A stretch of 29,353 bases of DNA from DATEOR01 sp035296905 (GCA_035296905.1 DATHAA010000078.1:1-29353); one strand, 5' to 3'; numbered from the stretch's first letter, positions 15,637-23,997 are shown. Numbers and translations: made by a program. The notes: generated by a model from the letters alone, not told the origin.

Positions 15637-16248
15637 ATGGCCACTGAACGGAGAACCAGCCGGGTTGGGGGGAATCCTGGGGGCGAGGGCAGCGAGTGGC
15701 TCACGCTCGGCCAGGCCGCGTCCTATCTCGGCGTCGCCCAGAGCACGATCCGCAAGTGGTCGGACGGCGGCCGCCTGTCCGCCTTCTACACCCCGGGTGG
15801 GCATCGCCGCTTCCGCCGGGCCGACCTCGACTCGTTTCTCGCCGGTTCGAGCGGCGGTACGCCCGCACCGGCCGGGGGGAAGCCGCTCGTCCTCATCGTC
15901 GACGACGACGAGCAGTTGCGTGAGTTCGTGCGCGTGAATCTCGAGATGGACGGCTACCTGGTCCGCGAGGCAGGAAGCGCGGCAGAGGGTCTCGAGGCGC
16001 TCGAGAACGAGCCGCCCGACCTCGTTCTCCTCGACGTGATGATGCCCGAGGTGGACGGGTTCGAGATGCTGCGCAGGATGCAGGAGCGCCACGGCCTCGG
16101 CTCCGTCCCTGTGATCATGTTCAGCGGCAAGGTGGACGAGGAGACCGCGAGCAGGGCGGCACGGGAGGGCGCGCAGGCGTTCATCGGCAAGCCCTTCGAC
16201 CCGCAGGCGCTGATCGAGTCCACCAAGCAGCTCCTGCGCCGCCGATAG
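15637..16248 (+). CDS. BldC-like MerR-type HTH fused to a receiver domain
   Basis: This is a 203-aa response regulator with the domains in reverse of the usual order. Residues 21-68 are a MerR/excisionase winged helix of the BldC kind (LTLGQAASYLGVAQSTIRKW, then GGHRRFRRADLDSFL). A short Gly/Pro linker leads to a receiver domain (84-203) with all active residues: Asp89-91, phospho-acceptor Asp133 in LVLLDVMMPEVDG, Ser163 and Lys185. No histidine kinase is encoded nearby, so the phosphate donor is unknown. The ATG at 15637 fits the promoter better than an upstream TTG at 15622. The target genes are unknown. Confidence 0.9.
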   Translation: MATERRTSRVGGNPGGEGSEWLTLGQAASYLGVAQSTIRKWSDGGRLSAFYTPGGHRRFRRADLDSFLAGSSGGTPAPAGGKPLVLIVDDDEQLREFVRVNLEMDGYLVREAGSAAEGLEALENEPPDLVLLDVMMPEVDGFEMLRRMQERHGLGSVPVIMFSGKVDEETASRAAREGAQAFIGKPFDPQALIESTKQLLRRR

Positions 16249-16796
16249 ACCGCGACCTCTTCGTCTGGGTCGTCGAGCACCGGGCAGGGCTGCTCGACCC
16301 CGTGTTCGTCGGCCTCTCGGTCGTCGGCTACCTCGGGACGGTCTGGATCGTCCTCGCGGTGGCGATCTCGCTTGCGACCCGGCGCAGCTTCAGCTTCCCA
16401 GTCCTCCTGACCGCGTGCAGCGTTTGGAGCGCCGATCTGCTGGCGCTCGCGGTCAAGGCGGGAGTCGAGCGCCGGCGTCCAAGCATCACCGTCCCACAGG
16501 CCGATCCACTCATCGGCTCGGGCGGCTGGTCCTTTCCCTCGGGCCACGCGGCGACCGCGTTCGCGGGCGCCGTCTCGCTGGCCTACCTGTGGCGCCGCGG
16601 CGCGCCGCTGTTCTTCCTATTGGCCGCCGCGATCGCCTTCTCACGCGTCTACGTGGGCGTGCACTATCCCGGAGACGTGCTCGCGGGCGCCGCGCTCGGG
16701 ACGGCGGTCGGGCTGGCCTGGGTTGCCGCGCTCAGACTTCTTCGGCTGAGCGCAGAAGCCCGGCGGCAATCAGGAGCAGGCCCGCCAGCAGGCTGA
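16245..16796 (+). CDS. PAP2-family membrane phosphatase (possible ATA start)
   Basis: A lipid phosphatase such as undecaprenyl- or phosphatidylglycerol-phosphatase is likely. All three active-site motifs are present: KAGVERRRP (K-x6-RP), SFPSGHAATAF and SRVYVGVHYPGD. Five to six membrane spans are evident. The first ATG/GTG/TTG in frame is GTG 16302, but protein-like sequence (DRDLFVWVVEHRAGLLDP) extends upstream to ATA 16245, exactly where family members begin (M-D-R-x-L-F). That ATA overlaps the TAG stop of the preceding gene. If the GTG is used, the protein loses 19 N-terminal residues. The C-terminus overlaps the convergent gene by 65 bp. Confidence 0.88.
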   Translation: MDRDLFVWVVEHRAGLLDPVFVGLSVVGYLGTVWIVLAVAISLATRRSFSFPVLLTACSVWSADLLALAVKAGVERRRPSITVPQADPLIGSGGWSFPSGHAATAFAGAVSLAYLWRRGAPLFFLLAAAIAFSRVYVGVHYPGDVLAGAALGTAVGLAWVAALRLLRLSAEARRQSGAGPPAG

Positions 16797-17169
16797 TCCA
16801 GAGTCCGATGCTGCGACCGGCCGGCGAGAAGTCGTCCGGGATCGAAATCACGCGGACGAGGACGAAGATCGTCGCCAGGAGGCCGAAGGCCGCGATCACC
16901 ATGCCGCCGGGTAGGCTCGGCGGAAGCTCGACGCCGCTCGCGCGGAGGCCGAGAAACGCGAGCACGGCGAGCCCGACGAAGAAGACGAGCTTCCCGAGCA
17001 GCCCCGTGTGCCAACCCGTGATCGAGACGGTGAAGCCGACGTCGGCGTCGAACGTGTACCAGCTCATGAACGAGCTCAGCGCGAGCACGAGCCCGCCCAG
17101 CCACGCGAGCCCTTCGCCGGGGCTTCGGAACTCCGCCGTGGGGAGCGCCAATCGCTGCCGCGGCTCCAT
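16732..17169 (-). CDS. Four-span membrane protein of unknown function
   Basis: This 145-aa protein has four hydrophobic segments: LAWLGGLVLALSSFMSWYTF, LLGKLVFFVGLAVLAFLGL, LPGGMVIAAFGLLATIFVLV and SIGLWISLLAGLLLIAAGLL. The loop after the first contains WYTF and a GWHTG motif, as in small DUF-type four-TM proteins of Actinomycetota. No catalytic residues are visible. ATG 17169-17167 overlaps the stop of the preceding small gene by one base (TGATG), so the two are translationally coupled. The end overlaps PAP2 on the other strand. Confidence 0.75.
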   Translation of the reverse strand: MEPRQRLALPTAEFRSPGEGLAWLGGLVLALSSFMSWYTFDADVGFTVSITGWHTGLLGKLVFFVGLAVLAFLGLRASGVELPPSLPGGMVIAAFGLLATIFVLVRVISIPDDFSPAGRSIGLWISLLAGLLLIAAGLLRSAEEV

Positions 17170-17402
17170 CAAAGCCCGAAGACGTCCTGGATCTTCTGCC
17201 AGATCGAGAGCGAGATGAACAGGGTCAGGAACACCAGACCGAGCAGTAGGAAGAGGAAGCGGATCCTCGCTCGGTGCTTCTCGCGCGTGTGCTCGATGCG
17301 AGCGCGCCGCTTTGCGCGTGCGTACGCAAGCCCGCGCTCGACCGCATAGGGGTCGATGGGCGGGTCTTTCGCAGGTGGCCGATGCGGGGCTGGGGACCCG
17401 AT
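17169..17402 (-). CDS. Small single-span membrane protein with no standard start codon
   Basis: The frame reads PPIDPYAVERGLAYARAKRR, RARIEHTREKHRARIRFLFL and LLGLVFLTLFISLSIWQKIQ, to TGA at 17171-17169: a basic amphipathic part, one membrane helix and a short tail. Between this and an upstream TAA (17417-17415) there is no ATG, GTG or TTG. ATC 17402-17400 lies nine bases after a TAACAT -10 box and would give 77 aa. I recall similar short proteins (x-DPYAVERA-x) in Thermoleophilia. The frame is protein-like and coupled to the next gene, so I think it is real, with a near-cognate start, a start lost by mutation, or a sequence error. Confidence 0.5.
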   Translation of the reverse strand: MGSPAPHRPPAKDPPIDPYAVERGLAYARAKRRARIEHTREKHRARIRFLFLLLGLVFLTLFISLSIWQKIQDVFGL

Positions 17403-17411
17403 GGTCGGACG

Positions 17412-17417
17412 ATGTTA
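17412..17417 (-). promoter_or_regulatory. -10 box (TAACAT) for the minus-strand membrane-protein pair
   Basis: TAACAT on the minus strand faces away from the CATAAT box at 17463-17468, making a compact divergent promoter region for the membrane pair and the multi-GAF phosphatase. Confidence 0.3.
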
Positions 17418-17462
17418 ACGCTCTTGCGCCCGTCCGCAACCAGTTCTCGCGGCGCAAAGGCG

Positions 17463-17468
17463 CATAAT
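17463..17468 (+). promoter_or_regulatory. -10 box (CATAAT), likely leaderless start of the GAF-PP2C gene
   Basis: CATAAT is followed by six bases (GCGGTC) and then GTG 17475, so the transcript should begin at the start codon. Confidence 0.45.
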
Positions 17469-17474
17469 GCGGTC

Positions 17475-20222
17475 GTGCGGGGGGTCGCATACGAACGTGA
17501 AGACGAGCTGCTCGAGAGCTTCAGCCGGGCCGTCCGCGGGCTGCTCGAAAACGGATCGCTTGCCGAAGCGCTCGACGGCCTCGCCGAGGCGGCGGCCGGC
17601 GCGACCGGAAGCGACCTCGTCATCGTCCGAACGATCGCCCCGGAAGACGGATGTCTCGTCGCCCGCGCGGTCCGATCAGAGTCCTCCGCGCTCGCCGCCG
17701 AGCTCGAGGGCTCCCGGCTGAGCCTCGACGGGCTCGATGCGGACAAGGTCGAGTCGTACACGTCGAGCTCGAACGAAGGCGTCCCGGACGCGATCCGCAA
17801 CGTCGCCTCGCGGGCGCGGGCGAAGACGATCGGGATTCACCCCGCCCTGCTCGGCAAGCGGATCGTCGCCACCCTGGAGCTCTACCGCACCAGCGATACA
17901 TCGTTCGAGGAGCGCCAGCGCATGCTCGCGCGCCTCGCGGCGGCGCACGTCGCTATCGCCGTGCGGCTCGAAGGTTCGGGCCGAAATGAGCTGCGGGCGC
18001 ACGGGCGGTCGCTGCCGCTCGAGCTCCTCGGCGAAGCCCTCGTCGCCGGAGCCGACGAAGCGGAGACGGCGGAGCAAGTCGTCCGCCTGGCCACGCTTGC
18101 GACCGGGGCGGTCGGCGCAGCGCTCTGGCGCGTCGAGGCCGACGCCCCGCCCTCGTTCCTCGCGCGGCACGGGTTGAACGGCGACGCCCCGGATCATGGG
18201 GAGGGAGAGGAGGACGTCCGGGCCGCGCTTGCCGATCGCCAACGGGCGCTCGTGACCCGACGCTCGGCGGGCGACAACGGATCGGGCGCCAGCGTAGCGA
18301 CCATCCCGCTCGGGGAGCCTCCGGTCGGCGCGCTGCAGCTCTACTTCGACGCGGAGCCGGACGAGGACGTGCTCGCGATCCTCGTGCCGTTCTCGGCGCG
18401 TGCGGCGCTCGCGCTCAGGCGCAGCCGGCGAGTCGGCCTGATCGCCACCGCGCTTCGACGCTCGCAGACGATCATCGGCGTCGTCAGCCAGGCAATCGCC
18501 CAGCTTTCCCTTGCGCACACGCTGGAGACCGCGGTCGAGCGGATCGCCGAGCTGACTGCGAGCGGCCACGTCGCCGTGTATCTGCGCGAGGGCCACCGGC
18601 TGACCGCCGCGGCCTCCCGCGGGCTCGAAGGCCCGCACACCGGTCTCGCGGAGCGGCTCCTCGAGCTCGCGCTCGGTCCCTTCCGCGGCCGCGGCTTCCT
18701 CTTCATCGAGGACATGCGCGCCGACCCGCGCCTCAAGGGACTCGAAGAAGGCTGGGAGGCCAATGCGATCCGCCGCGCGCTCGTCGTCCCGCTCATCGTC
18801 CACGACGAGGTCATCGGCGCGCTCGCGGTCTACAAATCGCGGGCTCGCCCCTACCGCGAGGGTGAGGAAAGCCTCCTCCTCGCGCTCTCCAGCCAGCTCG
18901 CGGTCGCGGTCGAGAACGCCCGCCTCCACGAGCGCACCAAGGATCTGGGCGAGGTGCTCGAGGCGACACTCGACTCGGAGCGGCGCTCGACCCGCCAGCT
19001 GCGCGGGCTTTACGAGATCTCGGCCTCGTTCTCCGAGAGCCTGTCGCTCGACGCGACCCTCACGGCCGTCACCAAGACGATGGTGCAGCTCTTCGACCTC
19101 GACGCGGCCGTGATTCGCATGCCCGGCGCGCGCGGGGAGGTCCTCGAGTCGAAGGCGATCTACGTCGGGGAGCCCTCCCTGCGCGAGACTGCGGAGCGCC
19201 TACTCGCGCTGCCGCAGCCCATGGACGCGCCGCTCGCCAGGCGGCTGCTCCGGTCGGGCCGGCCGGTCCTTCTCCAGCCGGGCATGGCCGACGGCCGCGA
19301 TGCGCATCGGACCCTCGAGCCGTTCCTCGCCCAGGGAGGAAGCGCCGCCGTTCTCCCGCTCGCCACTCCGGGCGAGACCCTGGGCACGCTGACGCTCCTC
19401 TCCCTCGACCCCGCGCGGCCGATCGAGCGCGAGACCGTCGACGTGGCGATGACCCTGGCCGGCCAGGCCGCGCTCGCGATCGACAACGCGCGCCTCTACC
19501 AGCAGCAAAAGGACTTCTCCGAGACCATGCAGCGCTCGCTTCTTCCGAGCGCGCTCCCCGACGTCGGCGGCATCGAGGTCGGGCACGTCTACCAGTCGGC
19601 CGCGCGGGTCGACGTGGGCGGCGACGTCTACGACTTCCTCCACCTCGACGACGGGCGGCTCGCGGTGATCCTCGGCGACGTCACCGGCAAGGGCATCCAG
19701 GCCGCTGCGGACATGGCAATGGCGAAGTTCAGCTTCCGCGCCCTCGCGCGCATGCACCCGGAGCCCTCCGACTTCCTCGCCGCCGCGAACGAGGTCGTCG
19801 TCGACGAGATCGAGACCGGGAAGTTCATCACGATGCTCTACGTTCTCCTCGACCCCGAGTCGAGCACAGTCGCGTCCGCGAGCGCCGGCCATCCCGCCGC
19901 GCGCGTCGTCGCTCCCGACGGCCAGGTCGGAGAGCTGGGAGGTCACGGGCTCGCGCTCGGCATCGACTCGGACCAGGAGTACGAGGTCGCGCGGGACAAG
20001 CTCGCGCCTGGCACGACCGTCGTTCTCTACACGGACGGAGTCATCGAGGCGCGTCGCGACGGCGAGCTCTACGGTGAGGAGCGGCTCGACGACCTGTTGC
20101 ACCGCCGCGCCGAGTTCGGCCCGCAGGAGCTCGCCGAAGCGGTGCTGGCCGACTGCAAGAGCTTTGCGGGTGGGGAGCTCTCGGACGACTGCGCCGTAGT
20201 GTGTCTCAGGCTGATTCCCTGA
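17475..20222 (+). CDS. Multi-GAF PP2C phosphatase (SpoIIE/RsbU-like)
   Basis: This 915-aa soluble sensor-phosphatase likely controls a sigma-factor partner switch by dephosphorylating an anti-sigma antagonist. Four GAF-like modules occur at about 15-165, 180-320, 328-485 and 505-680. The third is the clearest (FLFIEDMRADPRLKGLEEGW, RALVVPLIVHDEVIGALAVY). A coiled linker (ERTKDLGEVLEATLDSERR) joins GAF3 to GAF4. The PP2C domain (684-915) has MQRSLLPSALPDVGGIEV, VGGDVYDFLHLDDG, ILGDVTGKGIQAA, SASAGHPAARVV and VVLYTDGVIEAR, so its metal ligands are present. The start is GTG 17475, chosen by the leaderless promoter. An upstream open frame adds a low-quality extension. No RsbW or antagonist gene is adjacent. 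Confidence 0.93.
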   Translation: MRGVAYEREDELLESFSRAVRGLLENGSLAEALDGLAEAAAGATGSDLVIVRTIAPEDGCLVARAVRSESSALAAELEGSRLSLDGLDADKVESYTSSSNEGVPDAIRNVASRARAKTIGIHPALLGKRIVATLELYRTSDTSFEERQRMLARLAAAHVAIAVRLEGSGRNELRAHGRSLPLELLGEALVAGADEAETAEQVVRLATLATGAVGAALWRVEADAPPSFLARHGLNGDAPDHGEGEEDVRAALADRQRALVTRRSAGDNGSGASVATIPLGEPPVGALQLYFDAEPDEDVLAILVPFSARAALALRRSRRVGLIATALRRSQTIIGVVSQAIAQLSLAHTLETAVERIAELTASGHVAVYLREGHRLTAAASRGLEGPHTGLAERLLELALGPFRGRGFLFIEDMRADPRLKGLEEGWEANAIRRALVVPLIVHDEVIGALAVYKSRARPYREGEESLLLALSSQLAVAVENARLHERTKDLGEVLEATLDSERRSTRQLRGLYEISASFSESLSLDATLTAVTKTMVQLFDLDAAVIRMPGARGEVLESKAIYVGEPSLRETAERLLALPQPMDAPLARRLLRSGRPVLLQPGMADGRDAHRTLEPFLAQGGSAAVLPLATPGETLGTLTLLSLDPARPIERETVDVAMTLAGQAALAIDNARLYQQQKDFSETMQRSLLPSALPDVGGIEVGHVYQSAARVDVGGDVYDFLHLDDGRLAVILGDVTGKGIQAAADMAMAKFSFRALARMHPEPSDFLAAANEVVVDEIETGKFITMLYVLLDPESSTVASASAGHPAARVVAPDGQVGELGGHGLALGIDSDQEYEVARDKLAPGTTVVLYTDGVIEARRDGELYGEERLDDLLHRRAEFGPQELAEAVLADCKSFAGGELSDDCAVVCLRLIP

Positions 20223-21772
20223 CGGCTGCGGCCGTGCCCGTCGCGTCGGTGAGCCGTCGGCGGCTCGGAGTCGTCGTCTTCACCGCGGGCGCGGGGACTC
20301 TCGCGACGGAGATCGCCGCCTCACGCCTGCTCGCGCCCTATTTCGGCAGCTCGACGGTGGTGTGGGCGAACATCATCGGGCTGATCCTGGTCTACCTCTC
20401 GGTCGGCTATTGGATCGGGGGCAAGGTCGCCGATCGCCGGCCAGAGCCTCGCCTGCTGGGGTGGATCGTACTCGTGGCGGCGCTCGTCATTTCGGTGCTC
20501 CCCTTCGTGGCGCGGCCGGTCCTCGACCTCACCGTGCAGGGCCTCGACACGATCAGCGTCGGGGCCGTCGTCGGCTCGTTTTTCTCGGCACTCCTCCTGT
20601 TCGCGGTGCCTGTGACGCTCCTGGGCGCCGTCTCCCCGTTCGTCGTCCGCCTCGCCCTCGACGACGTCTCCCAGGCGGGCGCGGTCGCCGGGCGGCTCTA
20701 CGCTCTCTCCACGCTCGGGAGCATCGTCGGCACGTTCGTCTCGGCGCTCGTGGCCATCCCGCTCATCGGGACGCAGCGGACGATGCTCGGCGCCGCGGCG
20801 CTGCTCGTCCTCGCGGCCGCCCTCATGCTCGGCAGCCGCTGGCAGATCCTCACCGTTGGGATGGCTGCCCTCCTTTTCGTCCCTGCGGAGACGATCAAGG
20901 CGACCTCGGGGCTCGTGTACGAGACGGAGTCGGCCTACCAGTACATCCAGGTGCTGCAGCGGCCCAACGGCTCGCGTGTCCTTCGCCTCAACGAGGGCAT
21001 CGTCAACCACTCGGTCTGGCGGCCGGACACCGCGCTCACGGGTGGGGAGTGGGACATGTTCCTCGTCGTCCCGCCTCTCCTCGATCAGCCGCCCGAACGG
21101 ATGCTCGTGATCGGAAACGCAGGCGGAACGACGGCGCGGGCGTTCGGAGAGCTCTACCCGGATGTGGAGATCGACGGCGTCGAGATCGACCCAAAGGTCA
21201 CGGAGGTGGGGCGCCGCTACTTCGGGCTCGGCGACAACCCGCGGCTTCACGTCGTCACGGCGGACGGCCGCCCCTATCTGGCCGGGACCGACAAGCGCTA
21301 CGACATCGTCGCCGTCGACGCCTATCACCAGCCCTACATCCCCTTCTACCTCGCCACCGAGGAGTTCTTCCGCCTCGTCCGCGACCACCTCGCGCCCGGC
21401 GGAGCCGTCGCGCTGAACGTGGCCGCCGTGCCCGGGGACGAGCAGCTCTCGGACGCGCTCGGAACCACCATGCTGACCCAGTTCCCCTCGGTCTGGCGCT
21501 GGCGGGCGCTCGAGTTCAACCAGCTCCTCCTCGCCTTCCCCGAGCAGATGTCGCAGACCGAGCTCGAGACCCGCGTCGCCACGATCAGCCCCGCCGCCGA
21601 GTCGCTTGTCCCCGAGTTTCGCGCGCGGCTCGACCCCATGCGCCGGACCGGGGAACCGCTCACCGACGACCGCGCCCCTGTCGAGTGGCTTACTGACCGG
21701 ATGATCCTCGGTTACGCGGCCCACGGCGGCGAGCTCGAACAGGATCTGCTCCCGACCGCTCCCGACCCGTGA
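20201..21772 (+). CDS. Membrane-bound spermidine-synthase-like protein
   Basis: The 523-aa protein has two halves. Residues 20-230 contain seven or eight membrane helices of the fused MFS/spermidine-synthase type (GAGTLATEIAASRLLAPYFG, SSTVVWANIIGLILVYLSVG). Residues 240-510 form a SpeE-like Rossmann domain with LVIGNAGGTTARAFGE (nucleotide loop), DGVEIDPKVTEVGRRYF, VVTADGRPYL and VAVDAYHQPYIPFYLATEEF. Soluble SpeE transfers aminopropyl groups to putrescine; in the membrane-fused versions the substrate is unproven. GTG 20201 overlaps the end of the phosphatase gene by 22 bp. A GTG further in (20235) is possible. It continues into the GDPD gene via GTGA. Confidence 0.88.
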   Translation: MSQADSLTAAAVPVASVSRRRLGVVVFTAGAGTLATEIAASRLLAPYFGSSTVVWANIIGLILVYLSVGYWIGGKVADRRPEPRLLGWIVLVAALVISVLPFVARPVLDLTVQGLDTISVGAVVGSFFSALLLFAVPVTLLGAVSPFVVRLALDDVSQAGAVAGRLYALSTLGSIVGTFVSALVAIPLIGTQRTMLGAAALLVLAAALMLGSRWQILTVGMAALLFVPAETIKATSGLVYETESAYQYIQVLQRPNGSRVLRLNEGIVNHSVWRPDTALTGGEWDMFLVVPPLLDQPPERMLVIGNAGGTTARAFGELYPDVEIDGVEIDPKVTEVGRRYFGLGDNPRLHVVTADGRPYLAGTDKRYDIVAVDAYHQPYIPFYLATEEFFRLVRDHLAPGGAVALNVAAVPGDEQLSDALGTTMLTQFPSVWRWRALEFNQLLLAFPEQMSQTELETRVATISPAAESLVPEFRARLDPMRRTGEPLTDDRAPVEWLTDRMILGYAAHGGELEQDLLPTAPDP

Positions 21773-22476
21773 GCTTGCCGAAGCCGGCGGGCGGCTATTT
21801 GAAAGTCGCCCATCGCGGCGCCTCGGCGCTAGCGCCCGAGAACTCGCTCGCGGCGCTCGAGGCTGCGCTCGCAGCGAGGGTGGACATGGTCGAGCTCGAT
21901 GTCCTCGCGCTTGACGGAGCGCTCCGCCTCGCTCACTCGGCCGCGCAGGTTCAGCCGGACAGCCCGACGCTCGAGGACGCGCTCCGGCTCTTCGCGCGCC
22001 AGGCGCCGCCGAGGGTCTGGCTCGATCTCGACGTGAAGACGCCGGGCCACGAGGAGGGCATCGTGCAGGCTGTCGCCGCGCATGGGCTCGTCGAGCGGAC
22101 GCTCGTCACGTCCTTCCATCCGCAGGTGCTCCGGGAGGCAAAGCGGCTCGAGCCCGGCATCGCCACGGGCCTCGCATACCCGAACGACCGCCACGGCCTC
22201 AGCGAGCGACGCCCCTTCGATGCCTTCGTCGCGCCGGGTCTGCGCATCCTCCGCGCGGCGCTTCCCGCCCGCATCGGCCGCATGCTCTCCGCCGCCGGGG
22301 CGGATGCGGCCATGCTCCACCACGCGCTCGTGACCCCGAAGGTCGTCGCCCGTTGTGGAGCGGCCGGCGCTCATATCTTCGCATGGACGATCGAGACCCC
22401 GGACGACCTCAGCCGTGTGCTCGCCGCAGGAGTGGACGGTGCGATAGCGAATGACCCCAGCCTGTTCGATGAATAG
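21769..22476 (+). CDS. Glycerophosphodiester phosphodiesterase family protein
   Basis: This 235-aa TIM-barrel protein probably hydrolyses glycerophosphodiesters from phospholipid turnover. Family motifs are VAHRGASALAPENSLAALEA and DMVELDVLALDGALRLAHS, followed by WLDLDVKTPGHEEG and TSFHPQVLREAKRLEPG. The catalytic His pair and the Glu/Asp metal ligands appear present. The usual His-Asp after the second His is His-Ser here (RLAHSAAQ), a divergence seen in some actinobacterial members as I recall. It lacks a signal peptide, so it acts in the cytoplasm. The GTG start overlaps the previous stop. Its end overlaps the N-terminal options of the next gene. Confidence 0.88.
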   Translation: MSLPKPAGGYLKVAHRGASALAPENSLAALEAALAARVDMVELDVLALDGALRLAHSAAQVQPDSPTLEDALRLFARQAPPRVWLDLDVKTPGHEEGIVQAVAAHGLVERTLVTSFHPQVLREAKRLEPGIATGLAYPNDRHGLSERRPFDAFVAPGLRILRAALPARIGRMLSAAGADAAMLHHALVTPKVVARCGAAGAHIFAWTIETPDDLSRVLAAGVDGAIANDPSLFDE

Positions 22477-22489
22477 GATTGGGACCACG

Positions 22490-23443
22490 ATGCGCGGGAT
22501 CGCCGCAACCGCCCTCTTCGTCGGTGGTCTGGTCGCCGCGGCGCCCGCGTTCGCCCAGACGCCCCCCGCCACTATCCAGCCGGGTGTGACGATTCAGGGA
22601 ATCGACGTCGGCGGCATGACCGCTGAGGACGCCACGGCCGCGGTCCGCGCCTCGGTGCGGACTCCGTTCACACTCACGTTCCGGGGAAGAACGCTCGAAG
22701 CCACGCCCTGGCAGCTCGGTGTCCGCACTCACGTCTCGCTGGCGGTCGCCGACGCGCTCGCGGCTGCTCCCCCCGCGAATGTCGCACTTACCGTCTCCAT
22801 CGACTTGGCTCAGCTGCGCCACTACGTGGGCAGAGTGGACAAGCTTCTTTCCCGCCAGCCGCGCGACGCGCACGTCCGTCTCAGCCATCTGCGCCCGCAT
22901 CTCTCGAAGTCGCTGAAGGGCTACAACGTCCGCCAGCGGCCCACGCGCAAGCTGCTCAAAGAGGCTATCCGGGCGAACTCGCGCGGGCCCGTGGCCGTCC
23001 AGTACCGCACCCTGAAGCCCGAGGTGACGCGCTGGAACTTCAAGCCTGTCGTGGTGATCCGCCGCGGGTCACACCGCCTCTACCTCTACAAGGGTGCGCA
23101 CATGCGCTTTCGCGCACGCTTCGGCGTCGCGGTCGGGCAGCCGATCTACCCGACTCCGACCGGGAAATTCACGATCGTGACGAAGCAGCGAAACCCGTGG
23201 TGGTATCCGCCTAACACCGCGTGGGCGGCCGGCGCGAGCCCGATCCCGCCCGGCCCGGGCAACCCGCTCGGCACTCGGTGGATGGGGCTCTCGGCCTCGG
23301 GAGTCGGAATCCACGGGACTCCTGACGCCGCCTCGATCGGGTACTCGGCCTCCCATGGCTGCATCCGGATGCGGATTCCGGACGCCGAGTGGCTCTTCGA
23401 GCGCGTCGAGGTCGGCTCCACGGCCTTCATCGTCAGGGCGTAA
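22490..23443 (+). CDS. L,D-transpeptidase (YkuD) with N-terminal peptidoglycan-binding-like domain
   Basis: This secreted enzyme forms 3-3 crosslinks in peptidoglycan. A signal peptide (MRGIAATALFVGGLVAAAPA, cut after AFA) leads to a PG_binding_4-like repeat (PGVTIQGIDVGGMTAEDATA) at about 30-150. The YkuD domain follows at about 195-317, with a strand HRLYLYKGAHMRFRARFGVA, TPTGKFTIVTKQRNPWW, HGTPDAASIGYSASHG and the catalytic Cys in SHGCIRM. I placed the start at ATG 22490, directly before the signal peptide; ATG 22469 in the same frame overlaps the GDPD stop and would add seven residues. The TlpA gene starts 17 bp downstream. Confidence 0.92.
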   Translation: MRGIAATALFVGGLVAAAPAFAQTPPATIQPGVTIQGIDVGGMTAEDATAAVRASVRTPFTLTFRGRTLEATPWQLGVRTHVSLAVADALAAAPPANVALTVSIDLAQLRHYVGRVDKLLSRQPRDAHVRLSHLRPHLSKSLKGYNVRQRPTRKLLKEAIRANSRGPVAVQYRTLKPEVTRWNFKPVVVIRRGSHRLYLYKGAHMRFRARFGVAVGQPIYPTPTGKFTIVTKQRNPWWYPPNTAWAAGASPIPPGPGNPLGTRWMGLSASGVGIHGTPDAASIGYSASHGCIRMRIPDAEWLFERVEVGSTAFIVRA

Positions 23444-23444
23444 G

Positions 23445-23450
23445 TACACT
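23445..23450 (+). promoter_or_regulatory. -10 box (TACACT) for the cytochrome c maturation set
   Basis: TACACT is followed by GGAGG and then ATG 23461. Unlike the leaderless candidates, this gene has a Shine-Dalgarno inside the short leader. Confidence 0.35.
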
Positions 23451-23460
23451 CGGAGGCGGC

Positions 23461-23997
23461 ATGCCCGGCCGCCTGAGAATTGCCCTGCAAGCGGCCGCCG
23501 TTCTGGTGGTCGCGCTGCTCCTCGCCCTCCTGGGCTGGAAGGTGTTCAACCGCGAAGAAGCGCCCGACGCCGGCCGCCCGGCCCCCGACTTCACGCTGCC
23601 GCACCTGTCGAGCGACGAGCAGGTGAGCCTCGCCTCGTTCCGTGGCAAGGCTGTCGTGCTCAACTTCTGGGCCTCCTGGTGCGGCCCGTGCAAGGACGAG
23701 GCTCCGCTCCTCGAGTCGGCGTGGAACCGCTACAAGAACCAGGGCGTCGTCGTCCTCGGGGTCGATGCGCAGGACTTCGACGTCGATGCGCAGCGATTCG
23801 TCGATCGGGCCGGGATCACGTATCCCGTCGTCCGCGACAAGCACGGCTCCACGCTTGGGCATTACGGCGTGACGGGATTCCCGGAGACGTGGTTCATCGA
23901 CGCGCAGGGGAGGATCGTCGGCGAGCACGTCGCCGGACCGCTCACCGAGGAAGACCTCGAGCGCAACATCAAGATCGCTCTCGGCGAGCCGGCATGA
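23461..23997 (+). CDS. Thiol-disulfide oxidoreductase, TlpA/ResA/DsbE family
   Basis: This 178-aa membrane-anchored thioredoxin-fold protein keeps apocytochrome c cysteines reduced for heme attachment. It has one N-terminal helix (IALQAAAVLVVALLLALLGW) that serves as an anchor, then the fold: PAPDFTLPHL, the active site FWASWCGPCKDEAPLL, and the cis-Pro loop GFPETWFIDAQG. A Shine-Dalgarno GGAGG lies 5 nt before ATG 23461. The stop overlaps the ccmH start (ATGA), and ccdA follows, giving a thiol-reduction module. Confidence 0.94.
   Translation: MPGRLRIALQAAAVLVVALLLALLGWKVFNREEAPDAGRPAPDFTLPHLSSDEQVSLASFRGKAVVLNFWASWCGPCKDEAPLLESAWNRYKNQGVVVLGVDAQDFDVDAQRFVDRAGITYPVVRDKHGSTLGHYGVTGFPETWFIDAQGRIVGEHVAGPLTEEDLERNIKIALGEPA

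Noticed and set aside
20321..21724. A 467-aa minus-strand open frame opposite the spermidine-synthase-like gene
   Set aside because: It is an Arg/Glu/Asp-rich shadow of the real plus-strand gene.
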